Shown: positions 1 to 11,575 of the stretch, piece by piece
Numbering within the stretch: the stretch's first letter is position 1
How the letters are laid out: the number at the start of each line of letters is the position of its first letter
NCBI GenBank assembly: GCA_963576475.1
Contig: OY754970.1
Span: 39,255,447 to 39,319,446 of the forward strand
Length of the DNA: 64,000 nt
Reading direction: 5' to 3'
Origin: Molanna angustata
Taxonomy: Eukaryota; Arthropoda; Insecta; Trichoptera; Molannidae
The notes under the pieces: generated by a model
What the model was told of the DNA's origin: nothing
Databases searched by the model: none
What the model saw: only the letters and a program-made list of their open reading frames with translations
Program-made: the position numbers and the translations under genes

Positions 1-1867
1 TAAAACTAACACACTGCTTAATTTTCAAATACATGCCTCGTTGGCCTACGTGTACACCATGGAGAGCTTCAATCTAGATATCTGCCTTCTTATGTTTTAA
101 ATTATAGATATTATCGCTGTCGAATACCATGGGATTATTTTAAGACCCGTGTTTTAAAGACACAAGTACATAATCATGATCGAATTAGATCAAGAGAAAA
201 GAAAAATACTTTTCAGCCGTTTTTGAATTGAAACAACAGATTTGATCTGTTGTTTCAATTCAATCCAGAGACACAACTTATAGTTTTGATAACTCGGTTT
301 GTGGTTCCGTTTGGTGATTTTTTTCTTCGTTATTATTGTCTCTTACTCGTGACTCGCTTTTATACTTACTAGTGATGAGCAAATTTAGCACCAAGATCAG
401 GGTAGTTTTGATTTTGCACTCACGGTCTCGATCATAGTTTTAATGCGGTCTTGGTTTTGCATACTCTATAGCACGAGTATTGCGGTCTAGCTGCAAAGAA
501 TCTCGCATTTTTTACCAAAATATTATTTTAAATAACTTGTATTTTCACAATTCCATAATATCAGAATATCAAGTATAATATGTGAGCATGATTTGTGTAG
601 CAAATACCAGAACTATCCTTGACATACCTAATTGAAAACCGGTATCGGTGAATCTAAGTGATTTTCAATTTCGCTGATCCTTATCTAGCAAAACTGTCAT
701 CGCAATGATTCATACAAATAGAACCTATTATGTGAAATACCCGTCATTGATCTTTCTGTGATACAGACGGCGATTAGATTTGAGAGGAGAAGACGTTCAT
801 ACTACTTGTATAAATCTCCCACTTTGACCTTCACCTATTACTTACTGTGTAGATACAAGTTGTGTTATTTCCCACGTGTAGTTCACTCGAGCCCGACTGC
901 ACGTGCAGCTTCAAAAGTTCCGTTGATTGATGTGTTTGACGTTTTCACATATCTGCTGACGTTGCTTTCTTTTTCGTTTATTTGATATTTCAATCTTAAG
1001 ATTATGCACCCTGCTTTTCGTTCACCTCGGCTTGATTTAGTTCTTTTATCTGCGTGTCATTTTTCGGACCTAGGCTCGCGATAAAAATCTCACCTTTCAC
1101 TTTTGTCAACCCATGGTAGTCTCGCTATTTAATCTTCGTCACGCTTTGGTCATTAATTTAACAGCAAATATATTATTGATTGTATCTACCATCATACCTA
1201 GTGTTATCAATCAGTCATCTTGATTGTCGACGAATTTTTTTTTGCTTTACAAACTCACTTTCAATATTAATCGTTTGATCGATCGGATGGTGTAATGATA
1301 ACTCAATATTGTTATTTAAAATCTTGAGTTATTGTTCGAAGATGATTTTTATTATAGTCTGTGCGATTATTTTTCCTTTTGTTTTCAACAGTTTTATTCT
1401 TCCACTTTTGAATGACTTTACAAAAGTTTTGACTATGAAAGTCATAGTGTCGAATAAAACTTTGCGTATCATTTGGAGAGGACATAAAGTACCAAGCAAA
1501 ATGACCCCACTTGATCGTATTTAGCTGCTATGATAAATACAAAATATGCGGACGGTGCGATTTTAAACGTTTCATCAGACTTTCCATAGTTACATATACC
1601 TAATTTTTTTATCATTTAAGATAGTTGACAAAAATACTTCAAACTCGATTTCAATTTATCAATTGTTATAAAAATATACTCATCCGTTAATTACAAATTA
1701 TTGAGCTACAAATATTTCGGCAAAATAAAATTGAACAAATGCAATGATCATCTTGAAATGTGGATAATTCACCCATTCAGATACTACTTAGACTCCTCTT
1801 TATCGTATGTCGACAAATTAACTAAACGATTCTTAAGATCCTCTATATTTATATTCTCAAATAATGT
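1..1867. other. Intergenic AT-rich DNA, no gene seen
   Basis: No open frame here has protein-like composition, splice context or a recognisable motif; the short open stretches look random. The only distinctive structure is the perfect hairpin listed separately at 223-263. Confidence 0.6.
223..263. repeat. Perfect 19-bp inverted repeat with 3-nt loop
   Basis: The left arm TTGAATTGAAACAACAGAT (223-241) and the right arm (245-263) are exact reverse complements around the loop TTG. The flanking bases do not extend the stem. It could form a hairpin in RNA or a small cruciform. It is short for an animal miRNA precursor, and no function is claimed. Confidence 0.9.
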
Positions 1868-2872
1868 ATTTTTTTTTATTTATTTATTATTAAAAATAAC
1901 AAAGAAAAATACACAATACAACAATATATACAATTTTTAAAAAGATACATTATAATTTTGTTTTTTTTTTATGACTCAACTTCAAAAAGAGTTTTCTCGT
2001 GCTTTGAAGTGAGTCACATTTCACAAATCTACAAACTATCTAATCTACTTATATACATACATCTTAATTTAGGCACTAATCTATTTACAATAACATACAT
2101 ATTTAGATACAAACATACATAATATTATATATAAAGAGAGAAAAAAAATACAAAATTGGTCTGTAGAATAAATAAAAATACACAAATTGAAAATAAACAA
2201 TACACAATGAATACACAAGAAAAATGTTACTTCAAAAAGTCTTTCAGCAATACCAAGAACCCACCAAAATTATTTTGCGCCACTATTCTCATATCCACTG
2301 GTAAATCATTAAACCACTTTACCCCATAATATGAATAATGATTTTGGCCAAAAGATGTATTTTTCTTTGGGATCTTTATCATTCCACTTGTGCGAGGACC
2401 AATTCTTAGATTGTCTATAGGGTGAATTTGGTTAGTGAAATATTCTTTACATATTTGTTTAATTGCATTTATTTTATATAACACATTTAATTTTTTAACT
2501 TTAAATTGAGAAAATAACTCTTCAGTGGGAAAATCGCTTGGCTTTACTAAAATAATTTTAATAATCTTTATTTGTATGGTATATAATAATTTCAAGTGAG
2601 CAGGATACGACCCTCCCCATCCAATTATTCCATATTGCATCACAGACTGAGCCAATGCATAATATGTCATTCTAAGCATTTCAATATCCAGAAAATTTCT
2701 TATACGGTAAAAAACATAAAATATTTTATGCAATCTTTCTCCTGTCTTACATATATGGTCCTTCCATTTCATTTCAGATTCAATTATGACACCCAAATAT
2801 TTGACATTCTTGCTCACATTTAGTGTGGTACACTGAGGTTCTGAACAAGAACCAAATGCATCACAATCCTGT
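1868..2872 (-). pseudogene. 5'-truncated CR1/L2-group LINE, RT C-terminus plus 3' UTR
   Basis: The minus strand is open from about 2872 to the stop at 2227. It reads a C-terminal reverse-transcriptase region: a Cys-rich stretch, then KYLGVIIESEMKWKDHI, a YGIIGWGG motif and a terminal KWFNDLPVDMR region. The same order of motifs (YLGLTIDNNLRWQDHI, SYGIVGWGG) occurs in the better LINE at 33.7-36.7 kb, so the family relationship is visible within the window. The catalytic part of the RT is missing, because in-frame continuation upstream hits a stop at about 2873. An AT-rich 3' UTR follows and ends at about 1868 in a TAAATAAATA/poly-A-like tail. This is a dead-on-arrival retrotransposon copy, not a host gene. 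Confidence 0.85.
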
Positions 2873-3792
2873 CATGTATTGTTTGCTTTGTCATGATTAC
2901 CTGTGCTTAGCATAACGAACCGTTCCAAGGTAGGTAGGTACTTGTCAAAACTTGAACCATTATCAAAAAAAAATTTGCCGCTTTTTGACAAATCACATCG
3001 TTTATAATAAGGCGTCGTATTCTGCTTTTAGTATTTATGTCAGCCAAGTTACCATGTCACACACATTCAATGTAATATTGTGGCAGATCCTGACAGCTTT
3101 TGCTGCTCAGGATCAATGACCCTCCGTACCAGCCGGGTCTTATATTATTTCTCACAAGTATGCCAAACGCCGACTTCGCGCTTACAGCTCTCGAGGTAGG
3201 TACCTAGTCACTGCCAATGTTATAATGTTGTTATTGTGGTGAATTTGCCGCGCCTCGTCTCCGAACAACGAAAGAACAGCGGTCGTCACTTTGGTCTGGT
3301 TCAAAGAACATACCGTGGAAGGAGACGGGTATACTCATAACTGTTTCCACTCCATTTCATTATTCTCAACTATGTAAGCGAGTACCTACTACTGGATAAA
3401 AACGAGTTCATAAAATATGCTAATCTTCATCGCCGTTGTTTGTATATTTTTTGCAAATAATTTGCATCTTCCCTCAGCGCCACTGCGTGATTTCGAGGAA
3501 ACGTAATATTGTGTGATAATCAATATCATTTTTTTTGTCCTTGGAACGAACACATGCATAATGTATATCCTCAAATATTCTCTGAAATAAATAACTTCTT
3601 GTGTTTGGTCATATTATGAACTGTTGGTGAATGTGGACTACCCTGGGAAGAGGTGGTCCAGCCTCACTACTCTTCTATTGATGGGGATTTCCATCCTTGC
3701 AAATTTTACGTTTCTATTGTCATCCACACGACCGACGTGTTCTCTCCAGAAGCGCCTTTTGCTATGTCTTCGCATAAATGCATGTGTTATAT
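2873..3792. other. Unassigned intergenic segment
   Basis: This segment has moderate GC. A hairpin lies at about 3083-3115, with GATCCTGACAGC and GCTGCTCAGGATC arms around TTTT and one bulged base. Short overlapping open frames at 3624-3856 on both strands have no recognisable motif, although their proximity to the LINE fragment at 3793-3975 suggests more LINE debris. Confidence 0.4.
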
Positions 3793-3975
3793 TCAAGATA
3801 GGATTAAAACTAGGGTCCACTGCGCATTAACCGCTCTGACTTCGGCCCACCTATAAAAATATGTTACCATACGAAACATAGCTGTTTTCAAGCTGTTAGA
3901 GAAAGTGCTCTTGCTTTGAGCACTGCGGACATCTGGAGGCAATCTATTCCACTTCATAGGACCACTCACAACCAT
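3793..3975 (-). pseudogene. LINE reverse-transcriptase C-terminal fragment
   Basis: The minus strand reads PMKWNRLPPDVRSAQS followed by KSTFSNSLKTAMF. This is the typical end of CR1/Jockey-group ORF2 proteins, where a '(L/K)WN.LP..(V/I)R' motif precedes a short basic tail. A similar tail (TFTKELKTALFRRA-like) occurs at about 15.6 kb. There is no upstream catalytic region, so this is a short relic. Confidence 0.65.
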
Positions 3976-5104
3976 CGATCACCTTATCACCTAAAGTAAA
4001 CTAAAGTGACCTATCTGTAGTGATGAGTAGGTGTATATCATTCATTGCCTTAAATACTAATATTTATTTTATTTTATTATTATTTCCGGGAAATTTACAG
4101 TATAATAACATTTTTCATATAGATGCATTAGTATAAGCTAAAACCAATAGCAAATTTCCACATTATTAACAGTAAATTTTGACTGTTGTGCTTACATATT
4201 TAAAGCTACATATGAAAAACATTTATATCTGAATGATAGTGCATGAGTGTATGTATGTGTGTACGTATGAGTGTAAGGATGTGTATATGTGTGTGAGTGT
4301 GTCTATATAAGTGTAAGAGAGAATGTATAGGTACCTGCAAGCTCACAACTAACATATAAAATAAAAAATGACATATTAAATGACTTTTGCATGACTGAAC
4401 GTTTTCGCCAAGGTAACTCGGCGCTATCCTCATTTCATTTTGACCTTGATAATGCCGAAAATGTTTGGTTTTAGAATAACGAATGTTTGCAAATATACTA
4501 TTTCTATTTTATTTAATTTTAAAATGGATTACCACTCTGTTGTCAACACAGAAACTTTAAAATTATAAACCATTTTACTGATGTGACACACAAAATCACG
4601 TTTTTTTAAATGGATATTTAATTAATTTATTTATTTATAATATGCCTACAAAAAAGGATTGACAACAAAAATAACAAAAATAAAAATTACAAATTTTAAG
4701 TTTCATGAGCTTGGGGTCACTTTGAAATGATTTGACGTTTAAAAAAATTGAGAAGCACTGATCAATATCCTTAAAAATCTAATGGAGTCTAAACGAGTAT
4801 TAGATATACAAATTAAAAAGAATCGAATGAGTACTTTAGTCTATAATCGATAAAGTAGAATATACACGCCGTACATAGCACACAGCACACACACATATAC
4901 ATTGTGATGAAACTTTCAGAATACAATCTCTACCTTATCCACTTGGGTAGTTAGGAGTAAAAATGTTAATTAAACCCTCTGTTTAATTAGCGGAAAACTT
5001 ATTGAGCACGTTCCTTGGGGTGCGCAGGGCGCAAATGTTGACTTTTTTTGCTTGATCGGTATGTGCACGAACCACGACGAAAATGCTCAAAATTCAAGTC
5101 CGAG
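3976..5104. other. Intergenic, with a TG-rich simple-sequence patch
   Basis: About 4230-4320 is an imperfect TG/TATG-rich microsatellite (GTATGTGTG-like units). The rest is AT-rich with no coding signal. Confidence 0.5.
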
Positions 5105-5301
5105 TATTTTTATTTTATTTTATACTTTATTTATATGCAGATTGCTTCTCGGGCAACTAACACGTACTATGAAAAATATCAATTTAACACGCACTCAATG
5201 ACAAGTTGCCACATTCTGGAGACTTACAATATTATTCGTTTCACAGATCCAGACTGAAAACACAATTAAAAACTGTGTCTCCACCGGTAATCGAACCCGG
5301 A
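5105..5301 (-). mobile_element. tRNA-derived SINE, head-truncated (family A)
   Basis: On the minus strand this begins at a pol III B-box-like core (rc of GGTAATCGAACCCGGAG) and continues through GGAGACACAG, a GTGTTTTCAGTCTG block and AAGTCTCCAGAATGTGGCAA to a TTTA-rich tail. The same body is present at 63250-63467 with a complete tRNA-like head, and a diverged copy is at 62208-62342. This copy lacks the A-box half of the head. It is a non-autonomous retroposon that would need a LINE for mobility. Confidence 0.8.
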
Positions 5302-5698
5302 GTATGCACATACCACGACGAAAATTATATCCCTTTGTGGTAATGAGGAGTAAAAACAGATCACAATATACAATGAAAGGTACACATCAACAATAGACAG
5401 TCTACAATAAATACAATAGTTACCTTTTTATCCATTGCATCGGCACTCTCCTACGTGCTCTCCTACGTGCTCTCCAATATGCTAGGGATAGTCCCTGTGT
5501 TTATATTGGGAGCACTCTATGGTCTAAGTATTAGTTAACATTATTTTAATAGCACTGATTTCAATAAAATCAATCGATTGACAAATACGTTTGAATAGTT
5601 GATACGTTACGATAATATCGTTTGATTCCACTTATCTGTGGGTGTTTATAACCTAAGTAGATTGATTCGTTGTTTTTTTTTTAATTAACACGTTTTAA

Positions 5699-6232
5699 GG
5701 CCCCCATTCACGATCGTGCCATTCTTCCAAATGGCTTGCCATCACTCCGAAATGCGCTCGTGAATGTCAAAACCCGCGCAGCCCAATTGGCCTGACACAC
5801 CAAAATGGAATTCCAAACGATCGAAACTCCATAGTACCGCGACAAACCGCGCGGCGCATCCTGCCGGTACGACATGCTTGTGAGTGTGAAAACCAGCGGT
5901 ACATTGCGCCATCTCATCGCGCCGAGCTGTTTGACACTCTCGTGAATGCGAAAATACAACATTTTCTCTTTGTTTTTATCTTTTTATATATAAACAAACC
6001 GCTATATAGCAGTTGTATAAAACTCATCATCAGAATTATAACTCATTTTTACTTGAAAATAAAAAAAAAATAGAACTTATTAATGCGAAAGCGCCGACCA
6101 CTTGCGTATACAATTTTTGATGGCTCGATGGCGCGATGGCGCGACCGTGAGTGTGATGAAAATTTTACAATGCTCCAAATGGAGCCGGTCCATACGGAGC
6201 GATGCCGAATGGCACGATCGTAAATGGGCTGC
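5699..6232. mobile_element. piggyBac-like MITE flanked by TTAA
   Basis: The 534-bp element is bracketed by TTAA at 5695-5698 and 6233-6236. The left end starts GGCCCCCATTCACGATCGTG; the reverse complement of the right end starts GCAGCCCATTTACGATCGTG. The two agree over most of about 26 bp, including CCATT, ACGATCGTGCCATTC. A TTAA duplication is the hallmark of piggyBac-superfamily insertion. No transposase is encoded. The interior carries repeated words of the type CKTGARTGYSAAAA at about 5757, 5877, 5938 and 6146, plus GGCGCGATGG repeats near the right end, and is markedly more GC-rich than its surroundings. Superfamily placement rests on the TTAA and is inference. Confidence 0.8.
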
Positions 6233-6539
6233 TTAAGTTTCTTTTTTGTTCTGCTATTTTATGGCACCAATAAACTAATTGACGTCATTATGTATGTTGT
6301 TATATTATGGTCGTGTGTCGGAAGCACGACAAACCACAATACACAAATAACACATGCTTGGGTTCCTCCAGAGATATACTTCTTCATTATTACAAAGTGT
6401 TGTTAAATACCGACAAACCGCAGTCTACGAGATGCCATAAGCCAATTTCTCGTTATCATGTCGGATATATTGGTTTAGAAATCTACAGGAAGTATTGAAA
6501 ACAAGGAAAAGTGTCTATCTTTTTTTTTCTGTGTAAATG

Positions 6540-6925
6540 TTTGTAGCGTCAATAAATAAAAAAAACTGGAGAAATGAATAGAATGCTGACACCCTTAAAT
6601 ATACACAGCGTCAGTATAAAAACCTGGAGATACGAATAGAATGCTGACGCTCATAAATGTTTGCAGCGTCAGTATAAAAAACCTTTGGAAAAACGACGCC
6701 CTTAAATGTTTGTAGCGTCAGTTTAAAAAATCTTATAGAAGTTAATAGAATGGTGACGCCCTTAAATGTATGTAAAGTTAGTATAAAAATTTTTAGAGAA
6801 ATGAATAGAAAAATGACGCCCTTACAATATATATTGCGTCAGTATAAAAAACACTTGAAAAAATAATTGGAAAGCTGACGCCCTTACATGTTTATAGCGT
6901 CAGTATAAAAAACCTTAGAGAAATT
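6540..6925. repeat. Diverged minisatellite, about seven units of about 60 bp, each with a GCGTCAG/CTGACGC hairpin
   Basis: The word GCGTCAG (or a variant) recurs at 6546, 6608, 6666, 6715, 6775, 6836 and 6897. Each is followed by TATAAAAA and, later in the unit, by CTGACGCCCTTA. The motifs CTGACGC and GCGTCAG are reverse complements about 16 nt apart, so each unit can fold. The trailing sequence (CCAAAACGAAGATTTG, then GTTATTCCAAAG at 6936-6990) recurs at about 12000-12070, so the array belongs to a dispersed repeat. Confidence 0.75.
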
Positions 6926-7019
6926 AACGTAATTAAGATGCCCCAAAACGAAGATTTGTGGACGACGTGTTTATGTATTTGGTTATTCCAAAGAAGTTAG
7001 GGATTAAATTAAAAACGCT

Positions 7020-7430
7020 GTTCGTTATCGCCAAGCGATATTTTTTTGTATGGGATTTGAATTGTATGAAACGATGTCGTCACTAAATTATTTTTTGTTG
7101 TGATAAGTTTGAGATGTATTGCTATAATGTTTGTGTTTTATAGAAAATAAAATTATCTGTTTGGGGTGTTTCGGCGTATTTCGATATTTATTTAAAAATG
7201 GATATAGGCAGGTAAACACAAATTTGCCATAAAAATGTTTCTCTTCCAACTATAGATTTGTTCAAGAGAATTTATTTCTCTTAGCATATCGACAAAGTGT
7301 CAAGCCAAGATACGCGAGATTTGTATGCCAGGTCTATACAAAAAACAAAAGAGACAAAAAACACCAATTAGAGGCTTCGCAGCATATATGGATTTAGTCA
7401 GAATTCGGAGTAGAAATTGAAAAAATAGGT
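7020..7430. repeat. Degenerate copy of the 1-kb inverted-repeat family
   Basis: Positions 7060-7230 (ATGAAACGATGTCGTCACTAAA, then TTGGGGTGTTTCGG) match the 16855-17030 orientation. Positions 7245-7430 (CCAACTATAGATTTGTTC, CATATCGACAAAGTGTCAAG, GGCTTCGCAGCATATATG, GAATTCGGAGTAGAA) match the opposite orientation seen at 20571-20760. This is therefore a rearranged, internally inverted remnant of that family. Confidence 0.65.
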
Positions 7431-7899
7431 CATAATCTTTAGATCTATATCAAAATAGATATATCAATAAATTGTCTTATGTGTCACCGATATTATCGAT
7501 AATTTAATTATTTTTTACAAACAGAAATAAGTATTTACATTGATTGAGAAAATAAATTTTATCAATGAATTTGTACGCCGCGCCGCTCAGAAAGTTATAG
7601 AGGTAATCATCATTCATCTAATTCCAATGCAAAATTTTTTCGATAATTTACGAATGATACGTGATTTTGTTTTAATGAACGATGTTATCCCCACCATAAT
7701 ATTTTAGTGAGTAATATATTTATATGTAGGTATTTTCTTTTGTTCCAGTATCAATCATAAATTAGAAAACTTTTAATTTTTTCTCTATGATTTTATCTGT
7801 CCAAATTTTCAAAATGCTCTCACGGTCTGGAAAATTTTCAAGAAGAAAAATCGAACGTTACTATGGTGTGGAGAGTTTAGCGTTAGCCACAACAGCACA

Positions 7900-8295
7900 C
7901 CATCATATAAAGGCATAAAATTATTTAATAACTTACCAAGAAATTACGAAGAATCCAAAAAGAAACTAAAAACAATTGGAAATACTCTCATATTACATTC
8001 ATCTTCAGTTTGTAGTTCATTTTTGTATGAGTTATATTTGTTTTGTGTTATGGTTTTGATGATGTTTTGATTATATTTTTATTTTTTATTGATTTGAAAT
8101 GTAAATTCTTTTTGTATTGCTTTTGGTTATGAAGAGTTATTTTTTTTATAATCGTTAATTAATTATTTATTTTAGTTAACTATTTTTATTGTGTAAGCAA
8201 AGAGCTGCTGATTTCCTAAACAAAAGCTTCCAGCTTAAATTAGGAAAGGAAACATTAATTTAGCTATTTTTATTTTTATTAGTAGTTTAAATAAA
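7900..8295 (+). pseudogene. LINE 3' fragment (RT C-terminus plus 3' UTR)
   Basis: A short open stretch at about 7910-7985 reads GIKLFNNLPRNYEESKKKLK, a CR1/L2-type ORF2 C-terminus ('G(I/V)KLFN.LP' motif). A T-rich 3' UTR follows with a stem of TTTCCTAA and TTAGGAAA at about 8212-8250, then a TTTAAATAAATATTA tail. The conserved hairpin near the 3' end is typical of LINE 3' UTRs. No intact protein remains. Confidence 0.6.
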
Positions 8296-8461
8296 TATTA
8301 GAAGGAGAAAACAACCTTAAGACCGTCAAAAGTTTCATTGCCATTCTAACAATTACAGAAAATTTATGATTCCTATTCGGTCACAAATTATACTTCCATA
8401 CAACATGTTTTTACATAATACATGTTTAACTTTTCCTAATTTACATCATTTTTGTTTCCAG

Positions 8462-8556
8462 GGTCTTATCAAACAAGGCGAACAACATTCTGTGCATGAG
8501 TCAACTTATCATCTTTTGTCAAGCGTCTTTCTTAAGGATTTTGTTGAATCCGAAAG
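8462..8556 (+). CDS. Candidate internal or 5' exon of an unidentified gene
   Basis: A pyrimidine-rich acceptor (TTTTTGTTTCCAG, ending 8461) and a good donor (AAAG/GTATGT, GT at 8557) bracket a 95-bp segment. Two frames are open. One reads GLIKQGEQHSVHESTYHLLS then SVFLKDFVESE; the other contains an ATG at 8496 and stays open to the donor. The segment is less AT-rich than its surroundings. I do not recognise the peptide. It could be a coding exon of another gene, or a 5' UTR exon of the + strand gene whose large exon begins at 54986, which would mean a 46-kb intron. Flanking LINE debris makes chance splice signals a real alternative. Confidence 0.3.
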
Positions 8557-8689
8557 GTATGTCATTGATTTAATTTGAACATACATATTATATACCAAAG
8601 ACATTTTTATTTAGTATTTTACTTCATAAAATTTTTCGATAATTCAAGATCCAAATTATGATCAATATACGAGTAAAGAAAATTAATGT

Positions 8690-8965
8690 TCAGGGTTCAA
8701 AAAAAGTAAGAGGAAAATAAATGCCCTAAGGTGGTTTGGCCACAGGAAGAATGAGTGTTGACCGTCTGACAAAAACAGTTTATAAGGCTGATAAAAGAGG
8801 AACGAAAAGTTGACACAATCACAAAAATGGTATTTTTAAAGATGGTGAGTAAGAATAATAGAAGAGCATGTTGGAGACAATGGATATGAATGATGTGAGA
8901 AATGCATGTCAGGAGAGAGAGGAAATGTATGTCATGTACGGTTCAAAAAATTCAATGAGAGATAG
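8690..8965 (+). pseudogene. Degenerate LINE tail of the WFGHMGRM family
   Basis: The sequence GCCCTAAGGTGGTTTGGCCA, a GACCGTCTGAC segment and a GACAATGGATATGAATGATG segment align in order with the RT C-terminal and 3' UTR pieces at 38.4 and 52.7-53.0 kb. Frameshifts and stops abolish coding. Confidence 0.55.
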
Positions 8966-9490
8966 AGATTGGTAATAGAAATGGTGGTATGATCTATAAA
9001 ATATGAAATAATAATATCAGACGTCTTCTTTCTTCATCATGACCGAGGATAAACACTACTCAATCACTCGACGATTGATATGTCTCCATAATAGGACAGT
9101 CTAAGGTAGATCGAAGGGCTTCAGTGATTTAAAATCCTGTAGCGGACTAGAAAAAGTCATTCCATCGAGCCGGTGGAACTTTGAATCTTCGACTTTCGGA
9201 ACTTTGAAAGATACGCTCTAAACGGATTAACGAGAGACGATCCTTTATCTGTAATTCGTATAATATCTACGTCTTGATTTGATTTATATTCAGTTTAAAT
9301 TGTCGCCTCCAAAGCCTGACCACCGAAAGTTCTTAAAACAAACTCAAGTTTGATCACAAGTTAATTTTTTTTTCATGTAAACACACCCACATTATTAGAC
9401 AAATATGTAGTTCATTTAATATGGTCACATTGACTCTCCTCCAGCACCAAATCTCGGAGACATAAAGTCTCTTTCTTTCTAACTCCAACA

Positions 9491-10173
9491 TTGTTATTTA
9501 TAAAAAATCCTTGAATCTTGGTTGAATTACGGTTTAATTGAACCTGGTTCAAAGTCTTATTCCACATTCCACTGAAACCTTGTTTATAAAAATATTTGAA
9601 CCGCAGTTATGTGCAACTCGATTTTGAGCTCTATTTCATACGACATCACCTTGTTTAGTTTTGATGAGTTGGTTGTCCTGACCACAGAACAAAACGCGCG
9701 GCACCGAACACGTGCGTGCCACATGATGGTTCTGTCAAACTCTAGCTATTGCACTTTTGATATTTTTGTTTGAAAACACCGTAAACAAAATAATAATCTA
9801 ATTGAATAAATTGCTTTTTATATGTTTTTCTAATATCTTATAGATACAGATACCTAGTCAGCGCAATGAATGTATGCCAACTAAAACTACGCTGAAACAG
9901 ACGAATTTCTATTATACGTACACCTACCGATACGCACACCTACATAATACGTAGACCAACCGATCTACCGCCTCACACACACATGTAAAAAAAACTTGGC
10001 ATACATTTGAATTCGAAATTTGTACTACACGCGGCTTCTGTACATTATAATTCTATGATCTTATGTTAAAAAATAGCTTTCGATATTAATTGAACGGATC
10101 ATATCTGCTTAAAAAATGACTAAATTGGGGTTCAACCATAGTTCAATAATTGTACCACGTTTATAAATAACAC
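9491..10173. mobile_element. MITE-like repeat with GTTATTTATAAA termini
   Basis: The left end contains GTTATTTATAAA (9493-9504) followed by GTTGAA-rich words. The right end contains the reverse complement TTTATAAATAAC (10160-10171) preceded by GGTTCAACCATAGTTCAA. The first about 150 bp recur in inverted orientation at 48955-49090. No coding capacity is seen. The boundaries are approximate, and the two ends could instead belong to two fragments. Confidence 0.5.
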
Positions 10174-10640
10174 TGCTAGAGTCCATGTTACTATATACAC
10201 CGTAAAGGAAGAAAACGAAATTATTTATTTATTTATTTGATATAAGATACGCAGAAAATCCACCATCATCCAGTAGATCCAATCTTCAAGGTCATTTTGC
10301 AAAGATCTTCGTTATCAATTGTAAATTAACAATCTCAATTTTGCAAACGACTCTCTATATAATATAATTATTACTATTGGTTCCGTGCGTCTAATATTCC
10401 ACTGACCTAGTGCTTTCATTATTGACTAAGTGACATTACTATTAGAAATCTACACAAGCGACTATCGCTGACGACTGATTATTTTACAATTATGCCTGAA
10501 AGCAATTGCATTATAGCACGGGTGAAAGATAACAAACTAGTTTATCAATCTACCCATATTGCTTTTATTTTAAACCGGCCATTTTATAGATATTGACGAA
10601 GAAAGTCTACTATTGATGTTATTATGCAAAAAAAAAAAAA

Positions 10641-11130
<490 letters not shown>

Positions 11131-11184
11131 GCATAATCTCTTTATCGTTCATATTTTCTAGTATTCTAATAACAAGTAGTAGAG

Positions 11185-11240
11185 CGACTAGTGCGCTGGA
11201 TTAGTAAAATGGAAGCGGGTTTGAATTCTGCCTCGACCGA
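11185..11240 (+). repeat. Possible tRNA-derived SINE relic
   Basis: GCGACTAGTGCGCTGGATTA followed by GGGTTTGAATTCTGCC resembles degenerate A and B boxes about 30 nt apart, as in a SINE head. No body shared with the other SINEs is visible. Confidence 0.25.
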
Positions 11241-11359
11241 TTTCGTTTACTTACATAATATTACACAAGTCTTTGCTAGTTTAGAGAATTTGTTAATAAA
11301 TCAAATCAGGTTTTTGGTATTAAAAATATATGTCGATATGGTTCGAGTTGTAAAACTTC

Positions 11360-11575
11360 AATAGCAATAGACTGATCATGTTGCCAGACAGGTGGGCACC
11401 CAGAATTCTTAAATGGACCCATGGGATATGAAAAGGGGAAAAGGTGGGCCGATGATAATCCCCGTTGCTGGAAGAAGATGGGTCCAAAAACCCAAAAAAG
11501 ACGAATGGAAGAGCTTAGAAGAGGCTTACATCCAGCAGTGGAAAGATAGCTGAAGGCAGAAGAAGATATCAAATA
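11360..11575 (+). pseudogene. LINE RT C-terminal tail
   Basis: One frame reads VAGRRWVQKPKKDEWKSLEE followed by AYIQQWKDS. This is the classic C-terminus of one insect non-LTR group: a '(A)G..W...A..R..W..LEEAY.QQW' motif a few residues before the stop. The preceding sequence (GACAGGTGGGCACCCAGAATTC) is already out of frame. The AAATAAATGC at 11571 may be its tail. Confidence 0.6.

Noticed and set aside
3083..3115. Hairpin resembling a rho-independent terminator
   Set aside because: The organism is eukaryotic and no transcript ends there; kept only as a structural note.
5708..5962. 84-residue minus-strand frame with no stops in GC-rich DNA
   Set aside because: It lies entirely inside the TTAA-flanked MITE and starts within its repeated words; not a gene.
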